A DNA stretch of 14,251 nucleotides from Jimgerdemannia flammicorona (lineage: Eukaryota > Mucoromycota > Endogonomycetes > Endogonales > Endogonaceae). The position numbers and the translations under genes were made by a program. How positions within the stretch are numbered: position 1 is the stretch's first letter; every line of letters begins with the position of its first letter. The stretch lies in the NCBI GenBank assembly GCA_003990745.1, contig RBNI01004318.1:1-14251 (forward strand), read 5' to 3'. Below the pieces are notes generated by a model that was not told the DNA's origin, searched no databases, and worked only from the letters and a program-made list of their open reading frames with translations. Positions 6,924-14,251 of this stretch are shown here, in pieces.

Positions 6924-7609
6924 TCTAGTCATAAAGTATAGTAATATCAAAATAGCTACTGCTCAAGTTCTGAGTAATATGATGGTAGCTATTATAGTAG
7001 AATGTGATACTGAATTTTAGATTAGAATATTTGATTAGAGAAGAGTTGTTTGACTATAAAGAATACTTTAATATAGAGCAGGAGGGTAGAGTAGTACAGA
7101 TCTCTAAACATTAACTAAGTAAGTATAAGATATTGTTAGATTTCTAGTTAACAATTAAGAGCTGGCTGAGGGGTATAGTATATAGAGATAGCAGAGAGAA
7201 GGTGGGGGCCCCTTCAGTCATATCTAGTGAAAGAAGTTGAGAATGAATAGCTTTTAGTAGAGTGGACTCTTACTGTTTAGATTGAGCTATCTAGATATTA
7301 GCTATATGTTTTTAAAAGTAGACAGTAGTTATTGCTAGAGATTAGAGTAGTGAGATAAGAGTAGCTATTATTGAAATTATTGAATAGATAGTAAGTTGAG
7401 TAAGGATCTATAAGAAGTCTTTGCTGAGGTTTAGTAAAAAGAATATATATAAAGAGTAAAAGAAAGATTTGAACTATTGAGAGAGTAGTTTTTTTTAATT
7501 GTAAGAGAGTGAGAGATAGACCCCTCAGGGAGATTAGATATAGATAGAGTATTTGTATATTATAGTTAATATAAATTAGTTTGATAATAAATAAGAGAGT
7601 CTAAGTAAC

Positions 7610-7612
<3 letters not shown>
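6924..7612 (+). pseudogene. Purine-rich decayed relic, probably a retroelement 3' end
   Basis: About 690 bp between palindrome 2 and a long A run. The plus strand is rich in A and G and contains an isolated GC patch, GGTGGGGGCCCCTTC, near 7200-7215, which looks like undecayed remains of a GC-richer sequence. One frame from about 7180 reads ERRWGPLQSYLVKEVENE, then many TAG, TAA and TGA stops at places where Gln, Trp or Arg would be expected after C-to-T or G-to-A change. No known domain was recognised. The A tail that follows suggests a LINE or SINE end, but this could also be an unrelated relic. Confidence 0.35.

Positions 7613-7666
<54 letters not shown>
7613..7666 (+). repeat. Run of 54 A
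   Basis: An uninterrupted A run. At the end of the purine-rich relic it is most simply the poly(A) tail of a retroposed element in plus orientation. Its exact length may be affected by sequencing. Confidence 0.7.
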
Positions 7667-7667
<1 letters not shown>

Positions 7668-7675
7668 ACCAAGTT

Positions 7676-7914
7676 ATAATATAGCAGATACTTAATTTAA
7701 AAAGTATAATAGATTTCTTTATCTTATTTCTTTAATCTTTCTGACTTATTAGAGTTCTTAGCAGAGTATAGAGGTGAGTTTAAAGATATATTTGTCTATA
7801 AGCTTACTAGTTTCTTATCTTTACTTTAAACTATTTTTATCTGAGATTTATTTACTCTAAGATATTAGATTATTTATATAAGTTTACTAGTTATATATAT
7901 AGTAGCTAAGTTAT
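7676..7914 (+). repeat. Direct repeat copy A
   Basis: Matches copy B at 8282-8494 along its length, for example TATAATATAGCAGAT versus TATAATATGGCAGAT, TTTCTTTATCTT, TAAAGATATATTTGTCTATA versus TAAAGATATATCTGCTTACA, and GCTAAGTTAT versus ACTAAGTTAT at the ends. Copy A has an extra ~20 bp near 7825. Where the copies differ, A usually has T or A where B has C or G, so A is more decayed. No coding function was recognised. Confidence 0.7.
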
Positions 7915-8281
7915 GAGTTATTTATTATAATTTTAATATTATTAAGATTTTAGTATTACTGAAGTTGACTACTAATTATAATTTATACTATATTATATTT
8001 AGAAATTTAATATTTAAATATCTATTCTCTGATTCATATTCTTAATTTAAATTGACTATTATATTACTAAAACTCTTTAAGAAAAGTTATATATAAAGTA
8101 GTATAAGAATAAATTAAATTAAACTGAACTAATTTCATTTAATTATTAATATTAGAAGTATTTATATATTTATTAAACTAACTAATATTATATTAATTAT
8201 ATATAATAAAATTATAATAAATAATAGTAATTATAACTCTATAGTATATATTATTTAATCTACTATAATTATTATAACTAA
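7915..8281. other. Extremely AT-rich spacer, no gene
   Basis: Nearly all A and T with many TATA and TAATTA pieces, very few C or G. No feature can be supported beyond its composition; it may be an element decayed past recognition. Confidence 0.5.
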
Positions 8282-8494
8282 TATAATATGGCAGATATAT
8301 AATTTGAGAAGTACATTGAATTTCTTTATCTTGAATTCTTGATCTTCTTTGACTCCTCAGAGTTCTCAGTAGAGTGTATGGTAATTTTAAAGATATATCT
8401 GCTTACAGGCTACTTAGTTCTTGATCTAAGGTTTATTTATTCTAGATATTGAGTTATTTATATAGATTTGCTAGCTATATAGTAACTAAGTTAT
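8282..8494 (+). repeat. Direct repeat copy B
   Basis: Partner of copy A (7676-7914), less decayed. The match stops at about 8490-8494 with AAGTTATT, precisely where composition turns GC-richer, which sets the 5' border of the LINE. Confidence 0.7.
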
Positions 8495-8716
8495 TTCCTG
8501 TGAGCAGTTTGAGTGCAAAAGTCAAGTTAGTGAGAACTTAGTAAGAAATACCTGCTGCCTCCAAGAGTCTTCTAGGGAATGATGCTACCTTAAGCAAGAG
8601 CTCGGAGTTAAAGTTGACGAACATCTCTTGTCTTGACCCTTTCATCTGTACCATTCGGGTGACACAAGACTCTGGCAACACTTTCAGCAATATCTTCAAG
8701 TATTGGTGCTTTCAAG
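8495..8716 (+). promoter_or_regulatory. LINE 5' leader
   Basis: About 220 bp of mixed composition between the AT-rich repeat and the ORF1 start. LINEs usually carry an internal promoter here, but no specific motif was recognised and the exact element start is uncertain. Confidence 0.5.
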
Positions 8717-10603
8717 ATGGCAAGCAACATGCATTCTGGTGAGCGTACTAGGCAGGGGGGCCCCAGTGCCTTTGACTGGCAATATGTGGGGGGGGGTCGG
8801 GGTGCTGGTCTTAGCATGCCAAGCGCTTCGATGAGAGGACGCAGGGCTGGAGGGGGTGGCAGAGGAGGTGCAAGGCCACATGGGGGAGAGAGGATGACCT
8901 TTGTAGATAAGGTCAGAATGGGGAAGCAGGCGACGGGACTGGATGGCTGGCTGGAGCTGGGGAAGGTGGCTGCTTCCTCAAGTGGCAAGGAGGCCTCTCC
9001 ACTGAGGGGACAGCATAGTGAGGCTGGAGGAGTAGTGGCTGGGGCAGTGACTGTTGATGGCGGTGTGATGGGCAATCTGGAAAAAAATCCAGATGTGACG
9101 GCTGATGGGGGACCTGGACAGGAGAGCGGTGTGGGATCTGGGGACCTGGCTGATAGTGTGATGGGCCTCGTGGTAGCCCCATTACTCAAGAAATCTCGAT
9201 TGGAATTCACTGTCACGCTGTGCTTCCAAGGCTTAGCAGTGATGGCAAAGATGGTGCTGGGGCTGTTGGTGAGTGAGGTGAAGGGTGCAGCCTCAGTTAA
9301 GTTTTTGAAGAAGCTGGAGGTGGTCGAGGTGGGGTTTGAAGAGAAAGATTTGCTACTGGAGACAGTGGAGAAGGGTGTGGTGGTTGGAGGGATTTCAGTA
9401 CCAATGGCGAGGTGTATGCACTGGGATCCCTGGGTAGTTCATCTGGTGATTGCAGACTTGCTGATAGTGAAGAAGGAGGAGGCAAGGAGGCTGGTCACAG
9501 ATGTGGTAAAGAAGTATGGCGAAGTAGTCGACATTGGATTCAGGGTATGGGAGGGGACTGAGCTCAGAACAGGAGATGTGGATGTCCAGTTGAGATTGTT
9601 TGGGATAGACAATACTGGGAAGGCTAGGGACTGGCTGGTGGCATTGAAGTGGGGCCTGGTGGAGTACAAGGTTTCGAGGGTGAAGGGGTCAGAGGAAGAG
9701 GAGGAGGACCTGCTGGAGGCGCTTGAGGACTTAGCTGGGGTGGTGGAGAGGCAGTAAAGGGCTTGGAGGGCTTATGAGGCTAGGACAGTAGTAGAGGTGA
9801 TTGAGGGCAAGAAGGTGCAAATGGACAAGGTGCTCTGGGAGAAGGCGAAGGGGAGACAGCTGCAGAAGGATTTGTTGGCCAGTTTGGATGGGGGCCACAG
9901 GGCAGGGGCTATGGAGGAGGGCACTGGAGCGAGTGCTAGCATCTGGGCGGAGGCAGGGCAGCAAGGGGAGAAGATGAAGGAGAGTGGGGGAAGGGGGCCG
10001 GAGGAGGCTGGAGTGGATACGGCGATAGCGGAAGATATTCCAATCCAGTATAGTGTTCCTGAGGTGGGAGAGGGGGAGTTGGAGGATGTGTCTGAGGATG
10101 GGTGGGATGAGTCTGTATGAACTGAGGAGAGGTAGGAAGGAGAGGTGGGTCTGGAGCAGGCAGCAGAGGTAGTTGGAGGGGAGAAGTGGCTATTGAGGGC
10201 ACTGCGAAATGTGGTGGCCGAGGAACTGGGTGAGATTGACTTCCAGGTGATCAGTGAGGAATTCTGGGAGCGAGTGCTGAGAGGGGAGGAGGTCATGAGG
10301 AAGTTGAGAGATGAGATGATGGCAGCTCTTCTGGAGGCAGAGGAGTATGAGGTCACTGAGGCAAGGGAGGCAATGCTCTTGGGTATAGCTAATGAAAGGG
10401 CAGCCTATCTGTGGGGGCTGTGGAAGGGACTGGAGAAGTGGCAGGTGGTGTGTGAGGAGCATCGGGCATTGATGGAGATGGTGGATGGTGAGGAATGTGC
10501 AGAACTATTAGCGGCTCTAGATGAACAGCAGAATGTGGAAGATGAGATTGTGGCAGAACAGAACCTGGATCTGGCTGGAGAGGAAGTGAGCATAGAATTA
10601 TAG
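8717..10603 (+). pseudogene. LINE ORF1 (gag-like RNA-binding protein), three in-frame stops
   Basis: One frame of 628 codons, from ATG 8717 to TAG 10601-10603, is broken only by TAA 9755-9757, TGA 10118-10120 and TAG 10133-10135; no frameshift is needed. Residues ~1-60 are Gly/Arg-rich (GGGRGAG, RRAGGGGRGG), suiting nucleic-acid binding. Residues ~175-320 contain VVHLVIADLL, then a helix-like KKEEARRLVTDVVKKYGEVV, then a VQLRLFG strand: an RRM-like order as in other ORF1 proteins, though this is a fold guess. The C-terminal part is very acidic and Glu-rich and may form coiled coils. No CCHC knuckle was seen. The TAA follows a Gln codon and fits CAA to TAA; TAG fits CAG to TAG; TGA fits CGA to TGA. 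ORF2 starts 34 bp later in another frame. ORF1 identity is inferred mainly from position and is not based on a recognised family match. Confidence 0.75.
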
Positions 10604-10637
10604 ATATGGAGATATCAACTTTATCAAATATTTCGCT

Positions 10638-11345
10638 ATGAATAGTACAACCAACATTTTTTCTTTGAACGTCAATGGGCTTAGAGGGACTGGGAGGCGA
10701 CATATGATTTTTGGATGGCTGAAGAAACTGGAGGCAGATCTCTTCTTACTTCAAGATGTATGGTGTGAGGGGGAGGAAGATGGACTGGAATGGACAAGAG
10801 AGTGGGGTAGGGAGGCAGTTTGGCAGAGTAAAGTAGGAATCTTGGTTAGAAAGGGGAAAGGGGACATTGCAGACACTGGACATTGGGGTAGTAGATTAGT
10901 GTGGGGGACGTGGTGAAGGCCTGGATGGAACTCAATTGTGGTGGGATCTTGTTACTGCCTGGCTGAGAGAGGGACCCAAGTGGTGTAGATTGGAGATCTG
11001 CGGGATTCTGGGCTCTTGGTTGAGGCTGGGGTGGATTGTCTGGAGGGAGACTTTAATATGGTATGGGAGAGTAGACTGGACCGAACTGATGGGGGATGGG
11101 GTGTGGCAGGAAGGAGTGGGGGAGTGGAGGACTGGGAAGAGGTGGAAAGACTCAGCTCACTGGTAGATACCATGCAACTTCAGGATGGGGACCGACGTCT
11201 ATATACTCACTGGGTGGGAGGACTTGGAACTAGGATTGATTGGGTTCTGACTGCTGAGTGTTGGGGCAATACAGTTTGGGAGACGATGGAGGTCGAGTGG
11301 TGCCCTTGGTCAGACCACTGGGGTATTCAGGGTGGTGGGAGGTTT
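10638..11345 (+). other. ORF2 endonuclease domain (exonuclease-endonuclease-phosphatase fold)
   Basis: All landmark motifs are present in order: NVNGLRG, LLQD, a Y-C-L segment where Y-A-P is usual, GDFN, RIDW and SDHWGI. The usual catalytic Glu of the QE(T) motif is Asp40 (GAT). Stops at 10914 and 10986 interrupt the domain. Confidence 0.85.
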
Positions 11346-12050
11346 GGAGGGAGCAGAGAGAGGCCAGGACATTGGTGGCTGAACTCTTCACTGCTGGATG
11401 AGATGGACCTGTGGAATGCATGGGTGGTAGAGGTATAATCCAAGATTAATGATTGGAGGCGAGCAGGGATGAGGATTGGAGATAGGTGGCATAGACTAAA
11501 ATCTGAAGCTCAAAGGTTCTGGGGGGAGGTGGGGAGGGAGTGGGGTGCTCAGCGGAGGAGATAAGTCTGATGGGCATCTAGGAGACTTGAAAGGCTACTT
11601 CTGAATTGGGCAGGATTACTGGAGGAGGAGGAGGGATTGGATTGGAAGGCTAAGTAGGCTAGGCTGGAAGTGGTGGAACTGCAGGATTTGTTGAGGAAGG
11701 AGGAAGCAATGCAGGCTCAGGCTATGGTGGCCAGGCTAAGGTGGCAGGGATTAGAAGAAGGAGAAAGGCCCACAAGGTTTTTGTCCCGTCTCCTCCAGGC
11801 TAGGGGAGCAAGACACTGGTGGGAAAGAGTTCTTAATGAGGAGGGAGAGATGATATTAGGTGTGCAGGGGATCCTTAGCCAGTTGAGTACTTGCTGGAGT
11901 AACCTCTGGAGTGAAGAGGAAGGAGGGGAGGTGGAGTGGGACATTGAGTGGCATCTGGAAGAGTGGCACCCAAATCCTGCAGCAGGGTTGGGGGAGCTTG
12001 GTCAATCGGTTTTGAGAGAGGAGATCCTTTGAGTTCTGGCATCAACAACC

Positions 12051-12950
12051 TTGGGAACTGTGCCAGGGGAGGATGGTTTGCCTTGGGACTTTTGGAAACA
12101 TATAGCATCCATAGGGGAGGCTCTGGAGGAGATGTCGCTGATGTGTGATGCAGTCATCAGTACCGGGGAATGGATTGGGGGGCAGCAGTTGGGGCTGGTA
12201 TCACTGCTGTACAAGGACAAAGGGCATAAGGAGGACTGGAAGAATTAGAGGCCTATTATGCTGCTGGATATAGACTGCAAGCTGGTCACTAAAATTCTGG
12301 TGGCGAGGTTACAGAGTGTGGCCCAATAGGTGCTAGGGAAGGAGCAGCGAGGCTTTGTTGGGGGCCGACTGATCCAAGATAGCACAGCATGGGTCCACGG
12401 AGTTATTGAAGGTACTAGGGCTGCAGGGGTGGATGGCCACTTGGTCTTTCTGGACCAGGAGAAGGCCTATGATAGGGTTCAGAGAGTGTGGCTGGAGAAA
12501 GTGCTGGAGTGCATTGGAGTATCAGTGGGCATGTGTCAGTCACTTATTGGATTACTGGAAGGGAGTAGGGCTGCAATTCTGACTAATGGACACAGGGGGG
12601 TCTCCTTCCCCTTGGGGAGGGGGGTGCTGCAGGGGGACCTGTTGTCACTCATTCTCTATACCTTCGCCTTGGAGCCATTGTTGGATCGGATCCGATGCAG
12701 AGTTGGGGAATTGGATATCTTGGGCATCAATTGGAAGGTGGGGGCCTTTGCAGATGATATGGTGGTTGGGTTGGGTTCGGTGGCAGATGTGGCTAGGCTC
12801 AAGGAAATAGTTGAGTGGTATGAGAGGTGTTCTGGAGCGAAACTCAACTGGCACAAGTGTGAGACAATGGTCCTTGGGGAAGGAGTCATAGGGGGGGACA
12901 TCATTGGAACAATTGTCCCGGCTGGAGGAGTAGTATGGTACTTGGGTATT
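12051..12950 (+). other. ORF2 reverse transcriptase core
   Basis: Contains LLYKDKGHKEDWKN then TAG then RPIMLLD, QRGFVGGRLIQDS, motif A FLDQEKAYDRV with Asp606, motif B GVLQGDLLSL and motif C FADD (Asp706, Asp707). The catalytic Asp residues survive. Motif B has Leu at two places where QGDPLSP is normal, both explained by C-to-T change. Stops occur at 12246 and 12327. Confidence 0.9.
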
Positions 12951-13802
12951 TATTTCTCGGTATATGGCTCTTTACTTCCCAAGGAGTGGTGGGAGCACAA
13001 GTTGGTAGAATGGGGGAAAGTACTGATGAGTTGGGGTGGTAGACAGGTGTCGCTGGTGGAGAGGGTAACTGTTCTGAATGTATATTGGATGCCAAAGCTT
13101 TGGTATCTGGGCTACCATTTGGACTTCCCTAAGTAGGTGATTAAAAGGCTTCTCAAGATGGCCCACTCTTGGCTCTGGGCTGGATGCCGGAGTCAGATTG
13201 GTTGGGAGGTACTTGCACTTCCTGTGGATCATGGAGGACTTGGCCTGGTGGACTTTTCCAAGAGGCTACTCTGCTTGAGGGCATGGTGGATGAAGAGGGC
13301 CAGTGAGTTGAGAGGAGGAGAATGGGTGCCCCTTATGCAGCATTTGTGGGAGGTGAGGGTGTCGCCATGGGGTGGCTCAGGGGATCTACTGTCCTTGGTG
13401 GCCTTGGATGGTAGCCAGAGGATGCGGTACAAAGGATTCTGGTGAGGAGTGGTGGATGGGGCCCATCGCATTGGGATCTGTTGGCAAGGTACTGAAGGGG
13501 ATGAGGACTGGGGTCTGGAGATGTTGCAGTGGAACCGGCTCTTATTGGGAGGGAATCTGGTCGAGGACTTCCGATTAGAGGAGGGCATGGAGTGCCTTAG
13601 AGGTCTGGGACAGGACCTTTGGCCAGAGACCTGGCAAGGGGCTGGGATCAGGGAGGGATGGGACTGGGCAGGCATCTGGTCTTGGATCAAGGTGGTGTCA
13701 AGGTGGCTACCACCAAAACTATGGGTAGCATGGTGGAGGTTGTTGCAGTGGAATGTGATGCTAAACTTTAGGGCTGGCCATCTGGTGGATGGTAGGGTTT
13801 TT

Positions 13803-13877
13803 GATTGTGAGGAGTGTCATAACGTAGGGCAGGAGGGAGGGGTGGTGCAGACTCCTGAACATTGGTTGGGAGAGTGC
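13803..13877 (+). other. ORF2 C-terminal zinc motif (zf-RVT-like)
   Basis: DCEECH followed by TPEHWLGEC gives CX2C...HX4C, preceded by the Trp-rich WVAWWRLLQWN segment as in reverse transcriptase-associated zinc domains. All four metal ligands are intact. Confidence 0.75.
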
Positions 13878-14251
13878 GAGAGTATGGAGAATTTTTGGAA
13901 GGTAGTTGGGGGGAGATTGGGAGTGCCAGTGCCTGACCCTGAGGTGGGTAGGTGGTGGGCGGTACTACAGTCAAGATTGGTGGGGGGGGTGGGGAATGAG
14001 TGACTGACAGTTGGTTGGGCCATTGCAATATGGGTGGGGCTTGCAGAACACTGGCAGAGTGTCTTTGAGGAGGGTCCTCGGAGGCCTGTGAACCTGAGGG
14101 TAGTAAGGTGGGAGGAGCTGATGCTCGAGCTCTTCAAGGCATGGTGGATTGGATGGGGCCCCAAGGGGGGGAGACATAGGGGACTAGTTAGGAGGATTGT
14201 AGAGAAGAGTGGTGGTAGAGTTGTGGCAAAGGTGGATGGGGTGGCATTTGT

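Larger units (their letters stand above)
8495..14251 (+). mobile_element. L1/Tx1-like two-ORF LINE, running off the window
   Basis: A non-LTR retrotransposon in plus orientation: a leader of about 220 bp, ORF1 and ORF2. The 5' border is inferred from the sudden change at 8494 from AT-rich repeat to G-rich sequence. The sense strand is strongly G-rich, with runs such as nine G at 8788-8796. Both ORFs are broken by stop codons but keep frame, so this is a rather recent copy inactivated by point mutation. The 3' end, tail and target duplication lie beyond 14251. Clade assignment (L1/Tx1 group) rests on APE-like endonuclease order and the reverse transcriptase motifs, and should be treated as probable. 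Confidence 0.88.
10638..14251 (+). pseudogene. LINE ORF2: APE-like endonuclease, reverse transcriptase, zinc motif; twelve in-frame stops, 3'-incomplete
   Basis: ATG 10638 opens one frame that continues to the window edge (about 1204 codons). Stops are TGA at 10914, 11568, 12030, 13443, 14001; TAG at 10986, 11655, 12246, 12327, 13134; TAA at 11436 and 11562. No frameshift was found. Residues 1-235 are the endonuclease: NVNGLRG (11-17), LLQD (37-40), GDFN (137-140), RIDW (199-202), SDH (225-227). A linker with GERPTRFL precedes reverse transcriptase: KN-stop-RPI (usually NWRPI), QRGFVGGR (570-577), LDQEKAYD (605-612), QGDLLSL (665-671), FADD (704-707), then LNWHKCE. Near the end C1057, C1060, H1075 and C1080 form CX2C...HX4C, as in zf-RVT. 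The protein would nick DNA and copy the element RNA at the target. The first stop alone inactivates it. No RNase H was seen before the edge. Confidence 0.9.

Noticed and set aside
7076..7087. GAGCAGGAGGGT identical to the copia polypurine tract at 2430-2441, suggesting a second copia LTR at 7088
   Set aside because: The following bases do not match the LTR start (TGAGATAGCAAC) and no pol remnant was read upstream. A shared 12-mer may be chance.
8608..9216. Long Pro/Ser-rich minus-strand frame, and similar ones over 9.3-14.2 kb
   Set aside because: They mirror the G-rich sense strand of LINE ORF1 and ORF2; few stops are expected on the complement of such sequence.
10638..14003. In-frame stops as a variant genetic code or readthrough
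   Set aside because: All three stop codons occur, and they fall at positions of different amino acids (Trp at 12246, probably Gln at 12327). Stop decay also fits the copia relic, while the gypsy frame ends normally at TGA.

Overview
The window looks like a gene-free, repeat-filled stretch of a eukaryotic genome, most likely a filamentous fungus. Three things suggest this: a Ty3/gypsy integrase tail with a chromodomain, Ty1/copia remnants, and a long two-ORF LINE whose reverse transcriptase carries an LDQEKAYD motif of the L1/Tx1-like kind. Inactivating changes are mostly C-to-T or G-to-A, often CpA-to-TpA (TGG to TAG, CAG to TAG), as expected from a RIP-like or methylation/deamination process. 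The species cannot be named from this sequence, and the fungal assignment is an inference. No host gene, tRNA, rRNA or CRISPR array was found.

Layout: 1-254 is a diverged piece of the same repeat that forms the right arm of palindrome 2. 255-377 is a GATTCGAATCC minisatellite with a perfect 24-bp palindrome. 397-1407 is the 3' end of a gypsy element: integrase tail with chromodomain, untranslated tail, polypurine tract and a complete 404-bp LTR with TATA box and AATAAA. This LTR abuts position 1408, where a decayed copia pol (end of reverse transcriptase plus RNase H) starts in mid-frame. The copia ORF ends at 2206 and is followed by a polypurine tract and the start of its 3' LTR at 2442.

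2954-4361 and 5363-6921 are two very large AT-rich palindromes (about 1.4 and 1.56 kb) with long imperfect arms around a loop. Their outer 200-220 bp are MITE-like modules with Tc1/mariner-like ends (CAGTGA...). Between them is probably the rest of the copia LTR, with a second TATA/AATAAA pair, a 54-bp tandem repeat and a 9-bp minisatellite. 6924-7666 is a purine-rich relic ending in a run of 54 A. 7676-8494 holds two diverged direct repeats around an extremely AT-rich spacer.

From about 8495 composition changes sharply to G-rich sequence. This is the 5' end of a LINE that runs off the window: 5' leader, ORF1 (8717-10603, 628 codons, three stops) and ORF2 (10638 to the edge, twelve stops). 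Across more than 5.5 kb of ORF1 and ORF2 I found stop codons but no frameshift. ORF2 carries an APE-like endonuclease, a reverse transcriptase with FADD, and a C-terminal CCHC-type zinc motif. ORF1 would bind the element RNA and ORF2 would nick target DNA and copy the RNA in place; this copy is dead. The window therefore records nested insertions of several ages: a badly decayed copia, a younger gypsy LTR, the palindromic elements, and a relatively young LINE.
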